In this document: one piece after another, positions 1-5,367 of the stretch
How the letters are laid out: every line of letters starts with the position of its first letter
Numbering within the stretch: position 1 is the first letter of the stretch
Assembly (NCBI GenBank): GCA_003168295.1
Contig: PMST01000463.1
Coordinates: 9,331-18,201 of the forward strand
Source: Actinomycetota bacterium
Lineage (GTDB): Bacteria; Actinomycetota; Actinomycetes; Streptosporangiales; Streptosporangiaceae
Length of the DNA: 8,871 bases
Reading direction: 5' to 3'
Translations under genes and position numbers: made by a program
The notes under the pieces: model-generated
What the model saw: the letters and a program-made list of their open reading frames with translations, nothing else
Database searches by the model: none
Told to the model about the DNA's origin: nothing

Positions 1-1036
1 AGCCTCCGTGGCCTGAGCCTCCCTGACCTGGTGCTCCCTGACCTGAAGGTCCTTGACCTGAAGCCATCGGTGCTGGCTGAGTCGGAGTTTGCCGGGTCGG
101 AACTGGCTGAGTCGCCCCTGAAGCGGGTGAAGGGGGTGAAGGGGGTGAAGCCGGACCTGGCTGGTGGGCCGCATAGACAGGCTGAACCGCGGTGCGCTCG
201 GCGGCGCCCGCCGACGATTCTGGATACGCCGAGTTGCCGGTCCGCCGAGTGTTGCCCCAGGCACCGCCCGGCTTGGGGTCCTTGGGTCCGGGTCGCGGCT
301 GCGCTGGCGGATCAGTGGCCAGCGGCCGGTTCGCCGAGCCCTGCTGCGCGGGACGCGCGGTCCTCGCCAGGGGCTTGTCGGACGCGAGGTCATCCCAGAA
401 CTGGTCGTCGGTAACGCCGCCGAAGGATTCCGTCGGCCACATTTCCTCGTCCATGTCGGCACCCTTGCGCCAGCCCATACGGCGGCGCGGTCGGCCCGCC
501 CTCGCCGGGTCCTCGTCGGCCTCAGCCGTGTCCCCGTCGGCGCCTGCACCGCCCGCACGGACCAGGTGCGTCGCGGATCGGCTGCCCGGCCTCGGGTTAG
601 CGGGCCCGAAGCCGCCGAGCGGCCTGGGGGAGTCATCGGGTCCGGAGCCCGGCCACGCATCACCCGGCGTATCGTCCAGGCTCACCTCGGGCGTGCTTCC
701 CGCGCCGAACGCGGGCATGGCCATGGTGGCGACCGGACTCCGGCCGGTATTCGGACTCCGGCCGGAAGCGGCGCTCCGGCCCGAATTCGGACTCCGGTGC
801 GCATTCATGGTTCTGTCGTTATCCGCGGCCCAGCGAGCATTTGCGGCTCGCTCGTCACTCGCGGCGGGGGTGCTGCCCAGGTTTCTATCGGCCCTGGCCC
901 GGCCGGATCTGTCGGCCCGAGCACGAGAGTTGCGCTTATTACCACTACCGCTTGTACGGATGCTGAAATAGAAGGCTGCCGCGATGCCGACGAGGCCGGC
1001 AACGGCGAGTCCCGCGACCAGAATCATGGTCTCCAT
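1..1036 (-). CDS. N-terminally anchored, low-complexity membrane protein of unknown function (partial, C-terminus outside window)
   Basis: The minus strand is open without a stop from 1036 to the window edge (345 codons seen). From ATG 1036 the protein begins METMILVAGLAVAGLVG, with one hydrophobic helix at about residues 4-24, then a basic stretch. That topology suggests a single-pass anchor with a long disordered tail. A second in-frame ATG at 1027 is the alternative start. Neither has a convincing Shine-Dalgarno sequence. The tail is rich in Pro, Gly, Ser, Arg and Ala, with repeats at residues 81-101 and near the window edge. The only ordered-looking block is at about residues 180-230: an Arg-rich run, then an acidic/aromatic segment (DMDEEMWPTESFGG, then TDDQFWDDLASDKPLARTAR). 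I recall this FWDDL..DKPL pattern from actinobacterial hypothetical proteins, but I know no function. The overlapping plus-strand frames are antisense shadows. Confidence 0.8.
   Translation of the reverse strand, partial: METMILVAGLAVAGLVGIAAAFYFSIRTSGSGNKRNSRARADRSGRARADRNLGSTPAASDERAANARWAADNDRTMNAHRSPNSGRSAASGRSPNTGRSPVATMAMPAFGAGSTPEVSLDDTPGDAWPGSGPDDSPRPLGGFGPANPRPGSRSATHLVRAGGAGADGDTAEADEDPARAGRPRRRMGWRKGADMDEEMWPTESFGGVTDDQFWDDLASDKPLARTARPAQQGSANRPLATDPPAQPRPGPKDPKPGGAWGNTRRTGNSAYPESSAGAAERTAVQPVYAAHQPGPASPPSPPSPASGATQPVPTRQTPTQPAPMASGQGPSGQGAPGQGGSGHGG
4..63. repeat. 15-bp tandem repeat, four copies, inside the membrane-protein gene
   Basis: Units start at 4, 19, 34 and 49. The core CTCCCTGACCTG is exact in copies 2 and 3 and diverged in the outer copies. 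In the minus-strand gene each unit encodes five residues: SGQGP, SGQGA, PGQGG, SGHGG. The array may continue beyond the left edge. Confidence 0.8.
127..150. repeat. 9-bp tandem repeat (about 2.7 copies) inside the membrane-protein gene
   Basis: The unit GTGAAGGGG starts at 127, 136 and 145. Read on the minus strand it encodes repeated Ser-Pro-Pro. It is a coding microsatellite-like repeat, not a CRISPR or regulatory array. Confidence 0.75.
734..797. repeat. 18-bp-period repeat, four copies, inside the membrane-protein gene
   Basis: CGGACTCCGG occurs exactly at 734, 752 and 788, with a degenerate copy at 770, so the period is 18 bp. The minus-strand gene reads this as a six-residue repeat (SPNSGR, SAASGR, SPNTGR, SPVATM) at about residues 82-105, in the disordered tail after the membrane anchor. 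Confidence 0.8.
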
Positions 1037-1096
1037 CCAGAGTGCCGGGCCCGGTAGGGGCGCTAGCTAGGCACACGCGGCCAAGGACGCGCGCCT

Positions 1097-1123
1097 ACCC
1101 TAGTTGTCGCGAGCGCCGTGAAA
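1097..1123 (-). promoter_or_regulatory. Possible promoter of the membrane-protein gene
   Basis: On the minus strand TTTCAC (1123-1118) and TAGGGT (1102-1097) are separated by 15 bp, about 60 bp before the start codon. TAGGGT fits the loose actinobacterial -10 pattern. The spacer is short and the -35 weak. Confidence 0.3.
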
Positions 1124-1144
1124 CCCGCTTGATCATCGATTGTT

Positions 1145-1171
1145 GCTCACGAACGGTGAGCGTGTCACACG
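1145..1171. repeat. Adjacent hairpin and palindrome in the intergenic region
   Basis: GCTCAC (1145-1150) and GTGAGC (1156-1161) form a perfect 6-bp inverted repeat with a 5-base loop. Sharing its last base, CGTGT-C-ACACG (1161-1171) is an 11-base palindrome around a single central C. There is no T-run after the hairpin on either strand, so an operator is as likely as a transcript end for the PEBP gene, which stops at 1219 and reads toward it. The rest of 1037-1218 is AT-richer than its surroundings and holds TGATCA at 1130, 1195 and 1216. No gene is seen there. Confidence 0.45.
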
Positions 1172-1218
1172 ATTGAAAAAGTTTGATTTAGGTCTGATCA
1201 CACCAGCTATGACGTTGA

Positions 1219-1791
1219 TCACGAATGTCCGGTTACGACAATTCGTCCCCGTCCGATTGTGGCGGCCGCGATCGCGGCCCACACCGACAGCAGCGGGGCC
1301 CCGGTGGGCAGCTGCAGGACGCTGCGCAGTGCATAAACGGTAAATCGGTACTTATGCCCGTCACCGCTCGGGCACGGAGCGTCGTAGTCCGCAGTGCCCT
1401 TGCTGTTCTGGGCCTGCTTGGCGCCCGTGGGCAGCGAGCCTTCCTGGATGTCCGTCGTGCCTGGGTTGATGTCGAACACAAGCCAGTAGATGTAAGGCGT
1501 GATCGGCGCGGATGAGTCGTCGACGATGAGCGCGATGCTCTTGGTGCCCGCCGGGGCGCCTGACCAGTTGAGCGGGGGATTCACCTTGGCGCCGTGGCAG
1601 GTGTACTGCTGAGCGAGAGCGCCCTGGATGAACGCCGTGCTGCTGATCGTCATCGTGATCGGCGCCAAGGCCGCGCCCGAGCCGGCCGTCCCGCAGCCCG
1701 CCAGGGTCAGGACGGCCACCGTGGCCGCGGCGGTACGCCCGCGAAGCACGCGCCACCTTCCGCGGCGAGCCTGGTCCTGGCCTGTCCTCAC
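1219..1791 (-). CDS. PEBP-family (YbhB/YbcL, Raf-kinase-inhibitor-like) lipoprotein
   Basis: The 190-residue protein starts at GTG 1791, with AGAGAGG (1804-1798) six bases upstream as a good ribosome binding site. The N-terminus is a lipoprotein signal: an Arg-rich region, a short hydrophobic stretch (about residues 20-31) and lipobox LAGC with the lipidated Cys at about residue 33. The mature part has hallmarks of the phosphatidylethanolamine-binding protein fold: PPLNWSGAPAGTKSIAL, VDDSSAP, a YWLVFDINP strand where bacterial members usually have HW, and a DAPCPSGDGHKYRFTVYAL ligand-loop region. Length matches secreted bacterial members. Bacterial PEBPs bind small anionic ligands; the physiological role is usually unknown. 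It is divergent from the SARP remnant. The plus-strand frames over it are shadows. Confidence 0.9.
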   Translation of the reverse strand: MRTGQDQARRGRWRVLRGRTAAATVAVLTLAGCGTAGSGAALAPITMTISSTAFIQGALAQQYTCHGAKVNPPLNWSGAPAGTKSIALIVDDSSAPITPYIYWLVFDINPGTTDIQEGSLPTGAKQAQNSKGTADYDAPCPSGDGHKYRFTVYALRSVLQLPTGAPLLSVWAAIAAATIGRGRIVVTGHS

Positions 1792-1818
1792 TCCTGGCCT
1801 CTCTTCCGCCGACGGTTG

Positions 1819-1824
1819 ATATTA
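1819..1824 (-). promoter_or_regulatory. Possible -10 box of the PEBP lipoprotein gene
   Basis: TAATAT on the minus strand lies about 28 bases before GTG 1791, leaving a short leader that contains the ribosome binding site. No recognisable -35 hexamer precedes it, which is common in actinobacteria. Confidence 0.35.
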
Positions 1825-1873
1825 GAACCTGCTAGGAAGCGTAGGGTGAGGCGGCGCGTTGAATGGTCCAAGG

Positions 1874-1885
1874 GCGAATTTTCGC
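1874..1885. repeat. Inverted repeat in the leader of the SARP remnant
   Basis: GCGAA and TTCGC flank a TT centre, about 27 bases before the start codon at 1912. It could be an operator or a small hairpin. No function can be assigned. Confidence 0.35.
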
Positions 1886-1911
1886 GCCGGCCCGCGGAGA
1901 CGAGAGGGCAG

Positions 1912-2462
1912 ATGCCGAACGCGCTGCGTATCGGGCTACTGGGCCCGCTTCACCTGCAGGACACCGCTGGGCGCGTCGTGCCTGTCGGGGGCCGTCAGCT
2001 GCGCGTTCTGCTCACCTTGCTGGCCCTTAACGCCGGGCGTGTCGTGCCGGCTGCGTCGATAGCCGAGCAGATCTGGCCTGACGACCTGCCGGGGAAGCCC
2101 GGTAACGCGCTGCAGACACTGGTTTCCCGGCTCTGGGCCGAGCTGCGCCAGGCCGGCCTCGACGAGGTGATCGAGTCGCACCCGGCCGGATACCGGCTCG
2201 CGGCACGCCCGGAGGCCATCGACGTGATGGTCTTCGAGACCCTGGCCGTTCAAGGCCGGCACGCCCTGGCGGACGGCGACGCCGAGGTGGCCGCGCGGTA
2301 ACTGAGGGCAGCCTTGACGCCCCGGCGGTCCGGGTCGCCGCGCGTACCGTGCTCGGACAGGCCGGGTTCGACGCCGCCTATGAACGGGGCCGCGCACTGG
2401 CCCGTGACGACGCCCTGGCTCTCGCCGTCGGCACGGTCGCGAACCCGGTCAGTGCCGGTTAG
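1912..2462 (+). pseudogene. SARP/AfsR-type transcriptional regulator, internally deleted remnant
   Basis: ATG 1912 follows GGAGA and GAGAGGG. The first 129 codons form a clean OmpR-type winged-helix domain (IGLLGPLHL, GGRQLRVLLTLLALNAGRVV, LIF-like ELRQAGLDEVIESHPAGYRLA) and the first helix of a bacterial transcriptional activator domain (VFETLAVQGRHALADGDAEVAAR). TAA at 2299 then ends the frame. LRAAL, the expected BTAD continuation, follows directly in the same frame. From about 2316 the reading moves to another frame and encodes VAARTVLGQAGFDAAYERGRALARDDALALA, ending TAG 2460-2462. This is the typical extreme C-terminus of large AfsR/LuxR-type ATPase regulators. So an ancestor of probably 600-1,000 residues has lost most of its BTAD plus the NB-ARC and TPR parts, and carries a nonsense codon. 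The isolated 129-residue DNA-binding part could still be made. Confidence 0.85.
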
Positions 2463-3262
2463 GTCCTGCGCCGGTAGGCGCGTACCGCCAGCGGCGCGAA
2501 GACGACGAAGATGCCAAGCGCCCAGAGCAGCGACCTGACCGCAGGGGTGGCGACTGGGCCGCCGGTGAACAGGCCGCGTTCGGCTGCGCTGAGGTCGGTA
2601 ATCGGATTGACCTTCACGAAAGCCTGCAGCCAGCCGGGCATCGTCGCCGTCGGCACGAGCAGGCTGCTGCCGAACACGAGCGGGAAGATCGCGAGGGACC
2701 CGAAGACCTGGACTCCCTGCGGCGTCTTCACCAGCAGGCCGAGGAGAGCCGATACCCAGCACATAGCCAGGGCGAAGGCCAGCAGCAGCAGGCAGCCGGC
2801 GATGGCGGAGACCGGGTTGGTTAGCACCCGGAAGCCGAGGATCATCCCGAAGCCGATGGTGACCGCGACCGAGATGACGTAACGCACCATGTCACCGAGG
2901 ACGGCCCCCGCCAGCGGTGCCCAGCGCGCGATAGGCAGGCTGCGGAACCGGTCAAAGACGCCGCCGGTGATGTCCTGGTTGAGCATGAGGCCGGTGCCCA
3001 GCGTGGCGAACACCACCGACATCACCAGTAGCCCGGGGAGTTCGTACTGCAGATAGGCGTGCGTGCTGCCGTGCGCGATGGCGCCGCCGAAGACATAGGT
3101 GAACAGCACCAGGAACATGATCGGCTGGAGGCTGAGGCCGAGCACGTCCTCCATATTGGTCCTGATCTTCAGCACGCTGCGCCAGGTCAGCGTGAAGGCG
3201 TTCCGCATGCCGCCGAGCAAGCTCAGCCTGCGGGCAGGCTCGGGAATGGCGGTCGCGGTCAT
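2459..3262 (-). CDS. ABC-2 type exporter permease, DrrB-like
   Basis: This 267-residue integral membrane protein is the channel subunit of a drug or antibiotic exporter. A cytoplasmic N-terminus (about 35 residues) precedes DVLGLSLQPIMFLVLFTYVFGG, the first membrane span and a DrrB-family signature. About five more spans follow, at roughly residues 72-95, 110-140, 150-175, 180-200 and 240-260. The ABC-2 motif region GVFDRFRSLPIARWAPLAGAV lies between spans two and three. Its ATG (3262-3260) overlaps the ATPase stop in an ATGA junction, so the two are translationally coupled. Its stop overlaps the tail of the SARP remnant on the other strand. Length is normal and no defect is seen. The exported substrate cannot be told from sequence. 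Confidence 0.92.
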   Translation of the reverse strand: MTATAIPEPARRLSLLGGMRNAFTLTWRSVLKIRTNMEDVLGLSLQPIMFLVLFTYVFGGAIAHGSTHAYLQYELPGLLVMSVVFATLGTGLMLNQDITGGVFDRFRSLPIARWAPLAGAVLGDMVRYVISVAVTIGFGMILGFRVLTNPVSAIAGCLLLLAFALAMCWVSALLGLLVKTPQGVQVFGSLAIFPLVFGSSLLVPTATMPGWLQAFVKVNPITDLSAAERGLFTGGPVATPAVRSLLWALGIFVVFAPLAVRAYRRRT

Positions 3263-4257
3263 CGGTTGCTCCCCTCAAGTTCGCAGTCGCCGTTTTCCTC
3301 GTCGTCCGCGCGGTGACCGGTGAGCGTGAAGAACACCTCGTCCAGGCTGGCCTTACGAAGGGTGAACTCCGCGAGCTCGATGCCCCTGTCATCGAGCTCG
3401 CGGAACAGGTGCGGCACCAAGGCCGTGTCGGTGACGGGAACGGTCACCACGCCTGCCTCGGCATCGGTCACGACCTCGGCTGTCGTCCCGGCCGCCAGCA
3501 ACGCGGCGACCTCGGCGAGCCGGGCTAGGTCGGCAGGCGACACCTGAAGGACCTGACCGCCGGCCCTGGCCTTCAGCTCGTCCGGCGTCCCGGTCGCGAC
3601 GACCTTGCCGCGGTCAATGACGACGATGTCGTGGGCGAGATGGTCGGCCTCCTCCAGGTACTGCGTGGTGAGCAGCACCGTGACACCGTCCGCGATCAGC
3701 CCGCGGATCATCACCCACACATCGGCCCGGCTGCGCGGGTCAAGCCCCGTTGTCGGTTCGTCCAGGTACAGCACCCGGGGGTGGCCGACCAGGCTGGCGG
3801 CCAGGTCCAGCCGGCGCCGCATCCCGCCCGAGTAGGTCTTCGCCGGGCGCCCGGCGGCGTCGGTGAGCTCGAAGCGGGCGAGCAGTTCGCCCGCCCGCGC
3901 CCGGGCGTCCGAGCGAGGCAGGCCAAGCAGCCGTCCGATCATGATGAGGTTGTTGGTCCCCGACAGCCCCTCGTCCACCGAGGCGTACTGCCCGGTGAGG
4001 CCGATGAGCTGCCGGACCTGGTGGGCGTCGCGTACCACGTCATAACCGCAGACGCTCGCCTGGCCGCCGTCCGGCTTGAGCAGCGTGGCGAGGATCCGGA
4101 CCGCGGTCGTCTTACCCGCCCCGTTAGGCCCGAGCACGCCGAGGACCCGGCCCTGCCGGGCCACCAGATCCACGCCGCTCAGCGCCGTCGTCTTGCCGAA
4201 CCGCTTGACGAGCCCAGTGGCCTCGACCGCGTTCGCCGTAGTCGCGTCATATCGCAT
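3259..4257 (-). CDS. ABC exporter ATPase, DrrA-like
   Basis: This 332-residue protein powers the DrrB-like permease encoded directly downstream. Walker A is GPNGAGKTT (43-51), the Q-loop Gln is in GLTGQYASVDE (about 90), the signature is YSGGMRRRLDLA (142-153) and Walker B with the catalytic Glu is VLYLDEPTTGLD (162-173). The H-loop carries Gln in TTQYLEEAD (199) instead of His, which is usual in the DrrA subfamily and not a defect. The C-terminal part, ending LRKASLDEVFFTLTGH plus an acidic tail, is the DrrA-type accessory domain. I chose ATG 4257 because the homologous region begins soon after it. An upstream in-frame start at 4296 would add 13 unlike residues and overlap the putative regulatory repeats. 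If the promoter proposed at 4265-4270 is right, the transcript is nearly leaderless. Confidence 0.93.
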   Translation of the reverse strand: MRYDATTANAVEATGLVKRFGKTTALSGVDLVARQGRVLGVLGPNGAGKTTAVRILATLLKPDGGQASVCGYDVVRDAHQVRQLIGLTGQYASVDEGLSGTNNLIMIGRLLGLPRSDARARAGELLARFELTDAAGRPAKTYSGGMRRRLDLAASLVGHPRVLYLDEPTTGLDPRSRADVWVMIRGLIADGVTVLLTTQYLEEADHLAHDIVVIDRGKVVATGTPDELKARAGGQVLQVSPADLARLAEVAALLAAGTTAEVVTDAEAGVVTVPVTDTALVPHLFRELDDRGIELAEFTLRKASLDEVFFTLTGHRADDEENGDCELEGSNR

Positions 4258-4264
4258 GATCCCA

Positions 4265-4309
4265 ATAGTGCTGCATCCCGCTGTCAGAACGCGCACAGCC
4301 TTCTGTCAG
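4265..4309 (-). promoter_or_regulatory. Possible SARP-type operator and promoter of the ABC exporter operon
   Basis: On the minus strand the heptamers CTGACAG (4309-4303), CTGTGCG (4298-4292) and CTGACAG (4287-4281) are separated by 4-bp spacers, giving an exact 11-bp period. CACTAT (4270-4265), a possible -10, follows 10 bases after the last heptamer and ends 7 bases before ATG 4257. SARP regulators are known to bind heptameric direct repeats of 11- or 22-bp period just upstream of the -10. The match is by architecture; the heptamer is not a known SARP consensus. Confidence 0.35.
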
Positions 4310-4369
4310 CCGCCGCTGAGGCCGTGCGCGACATGCCAGGGTGCCGGCGCGATGGTCAAGACTGTGGGC

Positions 4370-4921
4370 ATGGAGTTCTTCTGCTACCACCGTGACCGGC
4401 CCGCCGCTGTGACGCTGCGCTACGAGCTGCTGGAAAAACACTGGTCCTACATGGACCAGTATCAGGCGTAGATGATCGCCCGTGGCCCGACCCTCGATGG
4501 CGACAGAGACACGCCCACCGGCAGCGTGCACATCCTCGGCCTGCCCGATCCCGCCGCCGCCCGCGCGTTCGCCTTCGACGAGCCCGGCTACCAGGCCGGC
4601 GTATACCGCGACGTGCTGCTGCGCCGGTGGCGCAACCTGCTGGGGCGCACTATGTGGGACTTCCCCGGCGGCCGGGCCGGAGGTGACCGGTACCTGGTGC
4701 TCGGCCTTGGCGCGGGGCAGGCCGCCGACCTCGCCGTGCCGCACGGGCAGGACGATCTGATCGCCTACGGGCCGCTGCTGTCCGACAACGGCGCCACCTG
4801 GCTGGGCACAGCAGTGCTGCTCCGGGCGCCGGACCCGGACAAGGCACGGGCCATCCTGACCCCGGACCGGTACGCCGACATCGAGGTACACAGCTGGCAA
4901 TTCGGCGGACGGCCGTCATGA
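4370..4921 (+). pseudogene. Two-domain YCII-family protein gene, interrupted by an in-frame TAG
   Basis: ATG 4370 opens MEFFCYHRDRP and runs 33 codons to TAG 4469-4471. The same frame then continues from the abutting ATG 4472 to TGA 4919-4921 (149 residues). Across the stop the sequence reads HWSYMDQYQA, stop, MIARGPTLDGD, which is an uninterrupted YCII motif (H, then ARGP) with one codon replaced, most simply GAG or CAG to TAG. The rest of domain one is GSVHILGLPDPAAARAF and VLLRRWRNLLGRTMWDFPGG. A second YCII-like half follows (DRYLVLGLG, IAYGPLLSDNG, HSWQFGGRPS). YCII proteins are small ferredoxin-like-fold proteins, mostly of unknown function. TAGATG would allow stop-restart translation of the larger part. 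ATG 4352 is an alternative upstream start. It is divergent from the ABC exporter operon. Confidence 0.8.
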
Positions 4922-5001
4922 TCTGTGCACGTCAGCCTTCAGCAGCCGCACCACCGAAAATGGTTAATCGCACATAGCTCAATACGACACTAGCTTCACG
5001 C

Positions 5002-5328
5002 GTGACTCAGCAGCGAGCCACCCTGACCGTTTACCTCGGGCAGGTGGACGTGCAGTCGCAGTTCATCAGCGCCTTCGAGGTTAACTGGACCGCCAAGCCG
5101 TCCACTGGTGACGCCATGTTCTTCCCCGGGCAGTTCAAGAACATCTTCAATGTTGCCCGCCGGCCAGAGGGCAGCGTGTACTTCGCCGGCGAGCACCTGA
5201 GCGTCCACCACACCTGGATCGCCGGTGCCATTGATTCGGCCTTGCTCGCCTGCCAGCAGATGCTCGGCCGGCCGGAGCTGGTGCCGATCGGCGCCACCGT
5301 CCCGACAAATCCGCCTTCGCCCGACTAG
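5002..5328 (+). pseudogene. C-terminal remnant of a flavin monoamine oxidase
   Basis: Opening at GTG 5002 (in-frame stop upstream at 4975) are 108 codons ending TAG 5326-5328. Residues from about 22 match the end of FAD-dependent amine oxidases: ISAFEVNWTAKPSTGDAMFF, PGQFKNIFNVARRPEGSVYF, then FAGEHLSVHHTWIAGAIDSA, the C-terminal FAD-contacting segment. Full enzymes have about 450 residues with an N-terminal Rossmann GxGxxG motif. That part and the substrate domain are absent, so the product cannot be a working oxidase. The first 20 residues (VTQQRATLTVYLGQVDVQSQ) may be retained ancestral sequence brought up against a deletion point. The 80 bases before it (4922-5001) are AT-richer and hold nothing recognisable. 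It is convergent with sepH. Confidence 0.8.
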
Positions 5329-5367
5329 GCCAATCAAGCGGCGCCGCCCTGGTCCTCTCGCGAACAG

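Noticed and set aside
127..150. Short direct repeats resembling a CRISPR-like array
   Set aside because: The unit is 9 bp with no spacers and lies in frame within a low-complexity coding region.
164..1057. Long plus-strand frames (also 192-971 and 31-414) that could be read as genes
   Set aside because: Their products are Arg/Pro/Ala-rich without domains. The minus strand here encodes a protein with a clear membrane anchor, in-frame repeats and a recognisable block, and with start and codon bias as expected.
1145..1161. Intrinsic terminator at the GCTCAC/GTGAGC hairpin
   Set aside because: The stem is only 6 bp and no T-run follows on either strand.
1156..1171. Possible CRP-type site (GTGA ... 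TCAC)
   Set aside because: The spacing between half-sites is five bases instead of the six in TGTGA-N6-TCACA, and the symmetry is better explained by the CGTGT-C-ACACG palindrome.
4258..4296. Upstream start at 4296 for the ABC ATPase
   Set aside because: The 13 extra residues are unlike the family and would place translation across the putative -10 and the first heptamer. ATG 4257 fits the usual length.
4469..4471. TAG read as a recoded sense codon
   Set aside because: Only one case is seen, TAG ends other frames in this window (such as 5326-5328), and there is no downstream recoding structure or suppressor tRNA in view. A nonsense mutation is the simpler explanation.
5339..5348. GC-rich palindrome GCGGCGCCGC between the oxidase remnant and sepH as a bidirectional terminator
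   Set aside because: It has no loop and no T-run on either side. Such words are frequent by chance in DNA this GC-rich.
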